Of a stretch of 64,000 nucleotides of DNA, positions 1 through 9,740 are shown in pieces. Within the stretch, counting starts at the first letter, position 1, and each line of letters opens with the position of its first letter. Below the pieces are notes generated by a model that searched no databases, was not told the DNA's origin, and was given only the letters and a program-made list of their open reading frames with translations. Origin of the DNA: Promethearchaeota archaeon (GTDB lineage Archaea > Asgardarchaeota > Lokiarchaeia > Sigyniarchaeales > SOKP01). The translations under genes and the position numbers were made by a program. The stretch lies in contig JAEOUA010000011.1 of assembly GCA_016839555.1 (NCBI GenBank), positions 124,001 through 188,000 on the forward strand. The letters are read 5' to 3'.

Positions 1-295
1 TAGATATCTAATGCGAAAAAGGTTATATGAACAAGAAAATTAAAAAACATTTCAATTTATTATCTCTTGAATGAGAATTTCAAATTGTCTCTTTTTATTT
101 GAAAAATCACTATAATTCTTTTCAATTTGAACTATTTAACAATTTTTGGACTATAAAAATATTTTTAACTATGATTATCTTATATTGTTAAAATAGATCG
201 ATAATTGTTAAATTTTTAAATTTATTTCATTATATTAATTATAAGATATTAATAAAAAATATAGAGATTTTTTGATTTCAAAAGGGTGATTTAAG

Positions 296-943
296 ATAGG
301 ACTTAAAGATAAGCTCTTCCCGAAAAAAAACCGTGATAAGGACGTTACTATAACGAAAGCCAAAACACATATCAGGAAATTAGCTCTTTCCAATAAAAAT
401 TATAGCCAGCGAGCTGAAATTAGTAGAAAGAATGCGAAAATTGCATTAAAGCGCGGTGAAAAAGATAGAGCGAAGAATTATCTTATTCAATATAAAAATT
501 ATCAGAGAAAAATGGATAGAGCCAATAAAATCAGAACAAGAATAGAGAGACAAATTCAAGCAATCGAGGAGGGACAGTTAGTCGCAGATACCGGTAATTT
601 AATGGGTGGGATGAGGGATCAACTAAAAGGAATTGCTACAAAGGCATCTCCTACTGAGGCTGCTGAGATAGCTGAAGATTCTGAATTGTATGTAACTGAA
701 ATAGAGGAGGCTGCAGATATTTTAGCTGGTGATCCAGAGATTGATTTGGCAATTTCAATAGACGATGAATTGGAGAAATTAGAATCAGAAATGTTGTTAG
801 AGCAAGGTGGAGAAATGCCTGAAGTGCCTGCCGATGATTTGCAATACATTTCTGACGTGCCTCTTGAAGAATTACCTCAAGAGGATTCCAAAGACAAACT
901 TGAAGAAGAAATAAAAAAGCTTCGCGAAGAATTGGAAAAATAA
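296..943 (+). CDS. ESCRT-III / Snf7-family protein (CHMP-like), probable non-canonical ATA start
   Basis: Frame of the 512..943 ORF continues upstream: GLKDKLFPKKNRDKDVTITKAKTHIRKLALSNKNYSQRAEISRKNAKIALKRGEKDRAKNYLIQYKNYQRKMDRANKIRTRIERQIQAIEEG..., basic N-terminal helices and acidic C-terminus as in Snf7. In-frame stop TGA at 287-289; no ATG/GTG/TTG before 512. Confidence 0.85.
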   Translation: MGLKDKLFPKKNRDKDVTITKAKTHIRKLALSNKNYSQRAEISRKNAKIALKRGEKDRAKNYLIQYKNYQRKMDRANKIRTRIERQIQAIEEGQLVADTGNLMGGMRDQLKGIATKASPTEAAEIAEDSELYVTEIEEAADILAGDPEIDLAISIDDELEKLESEMLLEQGGEMPEVPADDLQYISDVPLEELPQEDSKDKLEEEIKKLREELEK

Positions 944-951
944 TTTAATCT

Positions 952-1983
952 TCATTTTTTCACTGAATTTATTGCGGATACCATATTTTTTAATTTTCTG
1001 AATGCGATTTGATAACCAAATTCTTCTTTTTCAAAAAGCTGTCTAATTGAACCAAATCCACAATCCGGTTTTACAAACAAGTTTTTTTGACCGTATAAAT
1101 CAATCGCCTTCTTGATGCTATTTATAATTTCAGGGACCTTTTCAACATAATCCTCAATTTTACCGTTTTGTATTGGTTGTAATTTAGTTTTCACCGCACC
1201 GAATGCCAAAAATTTATCTTCTTGCATAAAATGCTCTTTTTGGAAAATATCATAGTTTTTAGGATTTGTTTGGAATTCGTGATCTAACACATTTACTTCT
1301 GTTTGTAATAATATATCTCGTAATTTCGGGCTTATTTGACCACATACATGAACTGAAGATAATTCTTTAATACCCGAAATCGCTTTATTTAAGGTTTTGA
1401 TAATAAAATCTTCAGAATGAAACATGACGCGTTTTCCAATCAGAAGACTCAAGATAGGTTCATCCATAGAGATAAGATTTATTCCCATATCACTATAAGC
1501 TTTCCCGATCTGCTTCATGATTTCTGCAAATTTATCTACAATCCAATCAACCATAATTGCTTTAGGTTCATTAAAAATAATGGGTTTTATCCCTTTAGCA
1601 AGGGTTTCTTTTAAAATAATTTCACTTGCTAGGGTAAATGGTCCTGTTAAACAAGCTTTTAATCCTTTAATTTTTTTTTCAAGATTTGGATGGGTATTCA
1701 TGAAATTCACTAGAAATTTTCCATATTGTAAAGCTACAGGTCGAGTAGGAATTTCAAAATCATTAAATAGATAAAAATTATTATTCTCTTGAACAAGCTC
1801 GGGAATTTCCTTACTTAACGGCGATAAAAATTGCGATATCATATCAATGAGTTGACCATAGCAGACATAATCAATCCCTATATTGATTTGGTCATTAATT
1901 GTTCGTGCGAGATTTTCGTCCGTATTTTCAAGCGGAAACGAGCCAACTACAGTAGAATAGAGCCCATTATCTTTTAAATCCAT
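952..1983 (-). CDS. Cobalamin-independent methionine synthase-like protein (archaeal core-MetE type)
   Basis: STVVGSFPL N-terminus, VHVCGQI and KPDCGFG metal-ligand motifs of the MetE C-terminal fold; 343 aa. Confidence 0.75.
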   Translation of the reverse strand: MDLKDNGLYSTVVGSFPLENTDENLARTINDQINIGIDYVCYGQLIDMISQFLSPLSKEIPELVQENNNFYLFNDFEIPTRPVALQYGKFLVNFMNTHPNLEKKIKGLKACLTGPFTLASEIILKETLAKGIKPIIFNEPKAIMVDWIVDKFAEIMKQIGKAYSDMGINLISMDEPILSLLIGKRVMFHSEDFIIKTLNKAISGIKELSSVHVCGQISPKLRDILLQTEVNVLDHEFQTNPKNYDIFQKEHFMQEDKFLAFGAVKTKLQPIQNGKIEDYVEKVPEIINSIKKAIDLYGQKNLFVKPDCGFGSIRQLFEKEEFGYQIAFRKLKNMVSAINSVKK

Positions 1984-2092
1984 ATAATGTATAAGATTAA
2001 AAAAAATTTAAATTTATAAGGTTTAATAAAATTGTAATAAAATAAAAATATTTTACCCTTTATAAGAAATTAAAAAGATAGAAAGTATTAGA

Positions 2093-4111
2093 TTACCATC
2101 GAAATTCTTCTTTTAAACGTAAATTCTTAATTTTAGTATTAACATTAAAAAGGTCTCTTTTTAGAGATAGATGACTTTTCATAAAATCCTTACGCGTTAT
2201 CTCTCCTTCATCGAATTTATTTTCAAATTTTTTCATTGTTTCTAAAATACTATACCGTTCTCCTTCAAGTTTATTATATTTTTCCTGTAAATCTTCAAGT
2301 TCTTTCTCATAAGAATTAAATTCAAAATCACTTCGGCCTTGATAATTGGATGGAAATCGTTCATTTTGAAAATATTCGGAGAAATGATTTCGATTATAAT
2401 CAGGAAAATCAGAATTTATATGGGGAGTATTGACCCATGACTGAGAAGATCTATTCAATGATCTAAAATTCATAAAATCATTAGCTGCTCTATTCACTTG
2501 GTTTAGAAAGGGCTGTCCATATTCTTTTTGAGCTTGCTCCAATTTTTTCATAAGGAAACTCTTTTCTTCCTTATTAGAATTGGGATTTTTATTATAATTG
2601 TGATATCTAGAAGGACAATTCTTGAATTGTTGAAGATCGAACCTATTTTCAAATCCTCCCTTATCATTATAATTATTAGAAGGAAAATAATTACAGGCAT
2701 TGGGATTATTTTGATAAAATGGAGGTTTATCATTAGAAGAGAAAAAATTTCTCTGATTATTAAAATTAGAATCAAAATGATTGGAATTTTGATAATTATT
2801 GTAATAATTAGGTGATATGTTAGAATCCCCATCATATGATTGAAATTGATTTATGTGTTGGGAATTTTGAATTTTTATTTGATTTTTTTCGCTATTTATA
2901 TTGCATCTTAAACTAAAAAAGGAATTTATACCTTCTTCAATGAAATTCTTCAAACTACTCAAATCAATATCTATATTGGTAAGCTTTTGCCAAGATTTTT
3001 TATCATAAATACTGGTTTCATCAAAATTTCTTGCTAATAAGATATATTCTATTACTCGTGAAATCGCATCATTAGGAAGAGTAAGCTCGTAATTGCCGTA
3101 AGCAAATTCAATATAGAGTTTTTTAAATAGTTTGCCAATTTCTTTAATTCGTATGATATCCTCGACAGGGGCTTTAAAAATGAGATTTTGTTTATTTTTT
3201 ATTACACCATATTCATGCACGAAAGAAAGGTCATAATTCGTAATAAATAACACTCCTTTTTGTCTCTGAAGAACTCCTTTATTAGTATGACTATTTGACA
3301 GTTTAGCATGAATCGCATAAATCGGTTTTTCATCCTCAGCTAAATTTATAAATCTCTTATATTCTAAGAAAAAATCTGTGATTTTATTTATAAATTTCAA
3401 ATTTTTTTTAATTGAATTAAGTTCTTCTTCAATTTTTTCAATTTTCTTTTCAATAAAAGATTCAATTGATTTATGACTCTCATGAAGATTATCTAATATA
3501 CCTTCAATAATTCTTACATTATCGTTAGGCTGTGAATAAATGTCAAAAAAATAATCTTTATTTAATGCTAAATGATGGAAATATATGTTTATTTTTTCTA
3601 GAAGAGTACTTTCAAGATATTCTAATAACTTAAATATGGAAACTAATTCGGATTCCATTTTAGGAAAATGGTAACATTTAATTGGAGGATCTCTGGCCTT
3701 TTTAATATTATCTCGTGTTAAATGTAGGGCATTAATAAGGTTTCTAAACGGCTTTATAAGCATACGTGTATTTTTGATCAATTCCAAAAATCTTTGTTCT
3801 AAATCCTCTTTTTTTTCAAAGATATTGACGATTCTATGAGAACTACATCTAGGACAAGATTTAATATTTTGATTTGTTTTAATTACATTTTCTGAACCAC
3901 ATTCTTCACATATTCGTTTATTTCCTGATTCCTCAATATTTTTAGAATTACATTCTTGACAAATAAAAGTCTCTACTTTCTCATTCGCTAAACAGTCAGA
4001 ACAACAACTAGCACCACAATTCTCGCAGTAATAAGCAATTTCGCGCCTTCTCTGGCAGAAATGACAGACTTGAGGTGTAAGTTTGTGATTATAAGGATAG
4101 TTTTCTGACAT
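2093..4111 (-). CDS. Multidomain protein: N-terminal B-box/zinc-ribbon Cys clusters, coiled coil, GRAM/PH-like domain, Asn-rich segment, SHOCT-like C-terminus
   Basis: CHFCQRRREIAYYCENCGASCCSDCLANEKVETFICQEC; CEECGSENV..CPRCSSHR; GVLQRQKGVLFITNYDLSFVHEYG...APVEDIIRIKEIGKLFKKLYIEFAYGNYELTL resembles GRAM; long N/Y/F-rich stretch; FENKFDEGEITRKDF near C-terminus. Confidence 0.7.
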   Translation of the reverse strand: MSENYPYNHKLTPQVCHFCQRRREIAYYCENCGASCCSDCLANEKVETFICQECNSKNIEESGNKRICEECGSENVIKTNQNIKSCPRCSSHRIVNIFEKKEDLEQRFLELIKNTRMLIKPFRNLINALHLTRDNIKKARDPPIKCYHFPKMESELVSIFKLLEYLESTLLEKINIYFHHLALNKDYFFDIYSQPNDNVRIIEGILDNLHESHKSIESFIEKKIEKIEEELNSIKKNLKFINKITDFFLEYKRFINLAEDEKPIYAIHAKLSNSHTNKGVLQRQKGVLFITNYDLSFVHEYGVIKNKQNLIFKAPVEDIIRIKEIGKLFKKLYIEFAYGNYELTLPNDAISRVIEYILLARNFDETSIYDKKSWQKLTNIDIDLSSLKNFIEEGINSFFSLRCNINSEKNQIKIQNSQHINQFQSYDGDSNISPNYYNNYQNSNHFDSNFNNQRNFFSSNDKPPFYQNNPNACNYFPSNNYNDKGGFENRFDLQQFKNCPSRYHNYNKNPNSNKEEKSFLMKKLEQAQKEYGQPFLNQVNRAANDFMNFRSLNRSSQSWVNTPHINSDFPDYNRNHFSEYFQNERFPSNYQGRSDFEFNSYEKELEDLQEKYNKLEGERYSILETMKKFENKFDEGEITRKDFMKSHLSLKRDLFNVNTKIKNLRLKEEFRW

Positions 4112-4287
4112 ACTATTTTTAACCCAACTTAAGTTTAGCTTACTTTTAACAAATCGCTTATTAAAAAAAGGTTAAAATTACATTAAAAATTAAAATAATA
4201 TTCTAATGTTACCTAAAAAATATTTTAATGAATGCGCAATTATATTAATTAGAAGGATGCATTAAGAATATTCCGAATTTTATCAGA

Positions 4288-4764
4288 ATGGAAAACAAAT
4301 TTGGAATGAAAAATTCAACCAATTTTGGTATTATTGTTTTTCTAGATTTAGATAATTTTAAAAATTCTATGAGGGTAAAGGGTTGGACAAGATATTCTCC
4401 AAACCCTATTACTGGATATTTAACAAATAAAATTGTGGAATATATTCGAAAATTTAGGGCAATTGATATTTGGGGACTAAATAGAAGAGAAGGAACCGAA
4501 GAAGCGATTCTTTTCTTTTATCAAGATCAAGATTTTGTTCAGGATCTTATGAATACCTTACGAGAAGAAATTTTTACAATAGCAAACGAATTAAATGCCC
4601 CAACTTCGTTAAGTATTGGAATGTGTAGAGGAGATGTGCCTAAGTTAAAAAAAATTACACGTCATCGCAAAAATGAATTTAAGAAAGATCCCGCGATTTT
4701 TTTAGCTTATAAAGCATTGAAAAAGGCAAAAAAGAAAGGCGGAAATTGTATCGTTCAACTATGA
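4288..4764 (+). CDS. Small stand-alone palm-domain protein, degenerate GGDEF / GTP cyclohydrolase III-like
   Basis: FLDLDNFKNSM (DxDxFK-like), EGTEEAILFF in the position of GGDEFAIL, SIGMCRG, C-terminal AYKALKKAKKKGGNCIV like AxxALYxAKxxGxN. Confidence 0.55.
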   Translation: MENKFGMKNSTNFGIIVFLDLDNFKNSMRVKGWTRYSPNPITGYLTNKIVEYIRKFRAIDIWGLNRREGTEEAILFFYQDQDFVQDLMNTLREEIFTIANELNAPTSLSIGMCRGDVPKLKKITRHRKNEFKKDPAIFLAYKALKKAKKKGGNCIVQL

Positions 4765-4848
4765 ATTAATTAGCTTTTTTTATTAAGATTTTAATTATTT
4801 ATTCTCTTAAGAAAGCTATAAATTTTATATTTTTAATAAAGTTTTATT

Positions 4849-5139
4849 TCAAAATTTTTTCAGTCTTTTCTTCATATTTTCTAGTGCTGCTTTACCATAT
4901 CTAATTTCAAATTCTCTTTCGTACATTTTGCTACGTACTTCGGCTTCTCGTTTTTGTCTCTCATCCCATTCTTTCCTTAGGCGTTCCGCATTTGCTTGGA
5001 TTTGTTGCGCTTTAAACATTTCTTCTGCTTGTTGTTTAATCTGCCTATCCCACTGCATAGGCGACAGAGAATAGCGTAATCCCCCATTCGGTTTTTTTAG
5101 ATTTTTTTTAAGCATTTCTTCAATTTCTTTTTGGTTCAT
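4849..5139 (-). CDS. Hypothetical highly charged helical protein
   Basis: 96 aa ORF, no overlap with better ORF, coiled-coil-like composition. Confidence 0.5.
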   Translation of the reverse strand: MNQKEIEEMLKKNLKKPNGGLRYSLSPMQWDRQIKQQAEEMFKAQQIQANAERLRKEWDERQKREAEVRSKMYEREFEIRYGKAALENMKKRLKKF

Positions 5140-5474
5140 TCCTTAAATTCTCTTTTAGATTTTTAATTAATTATTAGAGTATTTAGAAGAAAAATATTAT
5201 TAGCTTATATTTAAAGGTTTTTATCAAAGTATTTCAAAGAACTATATTCATATTATCTATTACTATGTTTTAAGTATATATTATAATAAGAAAGAAATAT
5301 GTACACTTTTTAATTAATTAAAAAATTTTTAAAGAAAAATTCAAAATTAGGGGAAATTTTCACTAATTGTCTAATAATTAGAAGAAAGTAAAAACAAAAA
5401 GAGTATATAGTATTATTTAGATTGAAACGAAGTGAATATCCATTTAGCCTAAGAAATTAATATAGGAATGCAAA

Positions 5475-6050
5475 ATTTTCTTAATAGATATGCATATTCA
5501 TCTAAAAGATAGGTCTCCTTGCTCAATTTTATCAATCGAAGAGTTATATAGATTTCTTTCGCCTCGTTTGGATGGAATTTGTATCACAGATCATTGGGTT
5601 TTACAGGAAATTAAAGGAATAAGTTTCGAGGAAGTTAAAACTTTTTTTAGAGTAGAGCTCACAAGTAGAGAAGGGGATATTCTGGCATATAACTTAAATA
5701 TGATGCCCTCAAAAAATTTAGGAGCAACCCAAGTTATCGATTTTATTCATCGGCAGGGAGGTATAGCAGTTGCGGCTCATCCTTTTTCAAATCGACATAT
5801 TGCATTTTATGATGCGGTTTTTAATTACAATTTTGATGCTATAGAAATTAATGGATCTATTGGAAAAAGTAGCAATGAAAAAGCTAGAAGAGCAGCAAAT
5901 AAAATGGATATCCCTCTAATTGGTGGAAGTGATTCACATTCTAAGACCCAATTGAATACAGTCGCAACAAAATTTAAAAATAAAATTTATTCATTATCAG
6001 ACATCATTAAGGAAATAAAAGATAAAGATTGTAAGATTATTCGAATATAG
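5475..6050 (+). CDS. PHP-domain phosphoesterase
   Basis: LIDMHIHLKDRSPCS, GICITDHW, GGIAVAAHPF, IPLIGGSDSHS. ORF track starts at ATG 5490; the frame extends to an ATT at 5475 that restores IFLID upstream of MHIH. Confidence 0.8.
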   Translation: MFLIDMHIHLKDRSPCSILSIEELYRFLSPRLDGICITDHWVLQEIKGISFEEVKTFFRVELTSREGDILAYNLNMMPSKNLGATQVIDFIHRQGGIAVAAHPFSNRHIAFYDAVFNYNFDAIEINGSIGKSSNEKARRAANKMDIPLIGGSDSHSKTQLNTVATKFKNKIYSLSDIIKEIKDKDCKIIRI

Positions 6051-6097
6051 AGAATATTTTCGAAAGGAAATTATAAAATATAGACATAAAAAAGAAT

Positions 6098-6391
6098 CTA
6101 CTTAATTATTTTTATTTTCTGACCTAGAGCTTGCCCAGGAACTCCCTTTTTTTTAAAGTGAGCGCGAACTGCTCCATTATTACCATGAGCTCGTGTTATT
6201 TTTCCTTTTAATTCTCTACCACTTGAAGTATACCATACAACAGTTCTTCCGATGAGCTTATTTGCTTCTTTACGTGAAGTGATACCGGGAAAAACTAATA
6301 TACAGTGTTTTGGATGCACTGTATGGCGCCCTGTTCTATAATTTGCAATAATTCCTTCTTTACCGATTAATTCTAATTTATTCATAGTCAA
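6098..6391 (-). CDS. rpl35ae: Ribosomal protein eL33 (L35Ae)
   Basis: YRTGRHTVHPKHCILVFPGI...IGRTVVWYTSSGRELKGKITRAHGNNGAVRAHFKKKGVPGQALGQKIKI. Confidence 0.93.
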   Translation of the reverse strand: MTMNKLELIGKEGIIANYRTGRHTVHPKHCILVFPGITSRKEANKLIGRTVVWYTSSGRELKGKITRAHGNNGAVRAHFKKKGVPGQALGQKIKIIK

Positions 6392-6482
6392 AATTCCGAT
6401 TTTATAAGAAGTTCTTGTTTTATACTTACCAGATAAAATATTTAAAAAAATAAAAAATTTTAGGTTTTAGATTTAGTGGACT

Positions 6483-7670
6483 CTATGGGATTAATTTAAA
6501 AGCTTTTTGATATGCATCCTTATGAATTTTATACAATTGTTCATTAAATTCCTTTTCAGCTAAATTTTTCTCATCTTGAATAAGATTTACTACTTTTTGG
6601 TAAATTTTAGTTTCAATCGCTTCTCTTTCTTTATCATAATTTTTCTCAGCACTCTTGCCTAAAGATCTAACATATTTAGAATGCCTCAGCCATTCCCAAT
6701 CATTATTTTTCACCTCATAAGGTCCCGGCGCTTCGACCTTTTGGTTATCTATTGGAAAGATATATGGCTTATAGACACTTTTGCAGGGGCGAGTAGTGCC
6801 TGTATACCAATGGATATTTTTTGCATCATCTCTTAATAAAGAGACTTGAGAACCTGTAGATTCGAATCCTCCATGCATGCATATGCTATTAGCTCTATAA
6901 TGATCTCTTAGAAATTCCATCATCATACGATCTGTAATATGACCTTTATTATCATTTAATAATTGTGTTGATCTTCCTAATCGAGAAGAAGGGGAATATG
7001 ATGGTGCAGATCCAGAAAATGTTATAGCAAAATCAAATTGATCATCGTCTTTACAATAGCCTTTTTCAATAGCGTGCTGAATAATTCCTTCTCGTCTTAT
7101 ATCTCCTTTTCCTCTAATAGTCAAACCATTTGAGATGGATCTTACATCTTTAATTTTTTCAGCAATCCACCAGTCATCCGCCGTCTCCAAGACAAAAGCT
7201 TCTTTCTGGTCAGCAATTAGAAAAGAATTATGATAAGTCCATCTTGGGTTATTATAGGCACAACCGCCGCCTTGATGATACTTTTCTAGTAAACTCGTTA
7301 TTGCATTCAAAGCATTTATGGCATTTTCTCCTCTTTCAAGTCCTAATCGGAGTAAATCCATTCCCAATAAACCTTCACTTCGTAGTGGTTCATGAGTATT
7401 TACTGCTTCATTACCAATAACCACTCCATATTCATTACACCCCATTTCCGCACCCCACATCCACCAAGGTTGGCTTATAAGAACTGCTGCAGTTTCACTT
7501 ATTTGAGGAATTGTTATATAGGTACATTGTACTTCTTCATCATTATTATGTTTCATTCGAGGATTATAAGTGATTAATTGAACTTCTTCACTTGGTCTGT
7601 CCGAATTTTTTCCAAAAATAACATTCCCATCAGATGTAGAATTTTTTAAAGCAACTAATGTATCACACAT
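6483..7670 (-). CDS. Peptidase C69 / secernin-like protein
   Basis: MCDTLVALKNSTSDGNVIFGKNSDRPSEE N-terminus with catalytic Cys2 as in secernin/C69; WWMWGAEMGCNEYGVVIGNEAV. Confidence 0.85.
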   Translation of the reverse strand: MCDTLVALKNSTSDGNVIFGKNSDRPSEEVQLITYNPRMKHNNDEEVQCTYITIPQISETAAVLISQPWWMWGAEMGCNEYGVVIGNEAVNTHEPLRSEGLLGMDLLRLGLERGENAINALNAITSLLEKYHQGGGCAYNNPRWTYHNSFLIADQKEAFVLETADDWWIAEKIKDVRSISNGLTIRGKGDIRREGIIQHAIEKGYCKDDDQFDFAITFSGSAPSYSPSSRLGRSTQLLNDNKGHITDRMMMEFLRDHYRANSICMHGGFESTGSQVSLLRDDAKNIHWYTGTTRPCKSVYKPYIFPIDNQKVEAPGPYEVKNNDWEWLRHSKYVRSLGKSAEKNYDKEREAIETKIYQKVVNLIQDEKNLAEKEFNEQLYKIHKDAYQKAFKLIP

Positions 7671-7882
7671 TTTCTATAACTTTAATTATTTTATTATTTT
7701 AAAAATATTCTATTATAATTTTTAGAAATTAATTACTCTATGATAATACTATTAGATCAACTTTTAATTTCATATAAAGTAAATTAAAATTTGATAAATA
7801 ATATAAAAATACTTTAAAATTAAATTCTGATTTTAATTAATTATAAAAATAATATAAAAACCTTAACTGATATTGATTTGTT

Positions 7883-9688
7883 TTGAGTGATCAAAAAGAA
7901 AACATCTGGATTTTAACATTTGAGTATGACGGAGTAATTAAGTTAGGTGGATTAGGCGAAGTAACGGCGAATCAGTCTAAAAATTTATCAGATGCGTTTA
8001 ATTTTACTGTATTTATTCCTTCCCATGGACAAACGGAAAGATTAACAAAACAGAGAAGTTTTCAAAAAATTTCTTTTATAAGTACGGGAAATGTTAATCT
8101 TGCTAATTTGGGGCTCCCCGAGACAAAAGGAGCTTACGAGATTAGTTATTATAAATTTAATTTCAATGGAATCAATATAATCCTTTTAAATGGAGAAAAT
8201 GACTTTTCAAAAAAATACTTAAATGATAAAAGTATTTATAATCCAGATACTTTCAATGGAAAACTACTTCTATATACTTTAGGAGTAAAATCTTTCATCA
8301 AAAATTTAATAAGTAAAGAAATGAAGGATTTACCAAAAGTAGTACATTTACATGATTATCATGTAGTTCCTCCATTTATAACTATTAAACAAGAATTTAT
8401 TAAGAATAAATTAGATGTTAGCTCAATCATTACAATCCATTTATTAACACGGCCTCGCTTTGAACTCGAATTTATAAAAGCATGCGGAATTGATGATACG
8501 CCTATTACAATTCGGCTCGAAAAGGGCATAAAGCGTATGGATATTAATCAAATCTACCAATTATGTCAAGAAAAAAGTTCGAATGGAGAGATACAGCCTC
8601 CTTTCATGGAGAAAATTGGTGCTTTAATAAGCGATTTAGTAATAACAGTAAGCGAATCATACCTTAAATCGTCTATTATACCGAAGCTGGGAGGAGATTT
8701 AATTCGTTTTAAAAGTGATTTTGTATGGAATGGATGTGATTGGGATTATTACGATATTTATGAAAATGTGATAAACTCTTTTGGAAAAGAAATTCGAGAT
8801 GTCTTAGATATTTCTGAAAGCTCAAGAATATCCAGAAAAGATTTAAAAAAATATTTATTAACCTATAAAATTGGTAATTTAGAAAGAAGTCCATTTATTA
8901 CCTCTGAAAAAGTATTAGATACAATAAATGAAATATCAGATGGCAATATATTTAAAAAAGATGGCACAATCACCCCATTTAAGGACTCTGGACCTCTTGC
9001 TATAGGAACTGGCAGAATTTCCAGGCAAAAAGGTTTTGATACGATTTTTAAAGCAATTCCCAGCATAATTGAAATCATTCCAAATGCGAAATTCTTACTA
9101 TTGATATTACCTACAGAATATAGTTTGAATGAGATAAAAGAATATGCGCAATATGTCAAAAAGTATAGTAGTAATCTTAGAATAGTTTTTGGCATCGCAC
9201 CAAGTATTTTTCATTTAGCACATATTAGTGCAGATGTGTATCTCGCCTTAAGCAGATGGGAGCCCTTCGGAATTATTGTTCTAGAGGCAATGGCATCAAA
9301 ATTACCCGTGATTGCAACGAAGGTTGGAGGGTTTCAAGAAACTATAATAGATTTAAGAGAGGATCCCGATAATGGAACCGGAGTATTATTACAAGAGGAT
9401 AATGTATCTCAATTCTCCAGTAGCGTAATCTCACTATTAAAAAGTGCCAAAATATCGGAAAATACTCAGTTAAATACTCAAAAAAAACTAAATATCATAG
9501 AAGAAATTCCTGATGAGAAAATTAAAAAGTTAGTTAAGAAAGATCCTCAATATTTTAATAGAGTAAGAGAAAATTGTTATATACGGGTAGATAATAATTT
9601 TAGATGGAAAAAAGTATCCCAAAAATTAAAACAATTATACTTTGGTTTAATAGAACTGAATAAAACTAAGTATAATGAAATAGATTAA
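7883..9688 (+). CDS. Glycogen/starch synthase, GT5 family
   Basis: KLGGLGEVTANQSKNL (KxGGLxDV-like), VHLHDYHVVP, ALSRWEPFGIIVLEAMASKLPVIATKVGGFQETI; TTG start. Confidence 0.85.
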   Translation: MSDQKENIWILTFEYDGVIKLGGLGEVTANQSKNLSDAFNFTVFIPSHGQTERLTKQRSFQKISFISTGNVNLANLGLPETKGAYEISYYKFNFNGINIILLNGENDFSKKYLNDKSIYNPDTFNGKLLLYTLGVKSFIKNLISKEMKDLPKVVHLHDYHVVPPFITIKQEFIKNKLDVSSIITIHLLTRPRFELEFIKACGIDDTPITIRLEKGIKRMDINQIYQLCQEKSSNGEIQPPFMEKIGALISDLVITVSESYLKSSIIPKLGGDLIRFKSDFVWNGCDWDYYDIYENVINSFGKEIRDVLDISESSRISRKDLKKYLLTYKIGNLERSPFITSEKVLDTINEISDGNIFKKDGTITPFKDSGPLAIGTGRISRQKGFDTIFKAIPSIIEIIPNAKFLLLILPTEYSLNEIKEYAQYVKKYSSNLRIVFGIAPSIFHLAHISADVYLALSRWEPFGIIVLEAMASKLPVIATKVGGFQETIIDLREDPDNGTGVLLQEDNVSQFSSSVISLLKSAKISENTQLNTQKKLNIIEEIPDEKIKKLVKKDPQYFNRVRENCYIRVDNNFRWKKVSQKLKQLYFGLIELNKTKYNEID

Positions 9689-9740
9689 GAAATTTTTAAA
9701 TAACACCCCCGCCATTTTCATATTCCAAAAAAATTAAGAA

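Noticed and set aside
1417-1774. Plus-strand ORFs inside the MetE-like gene
   Set aside because: Fully antisense to a well supported CDS; no family motif.
2528-2835. Ile-rich ORFs on both strands
   Set aside because: Produced by the Asn-rich (AAT/ATT) low-complexity segment of the Zn-finger/GRAM gene.
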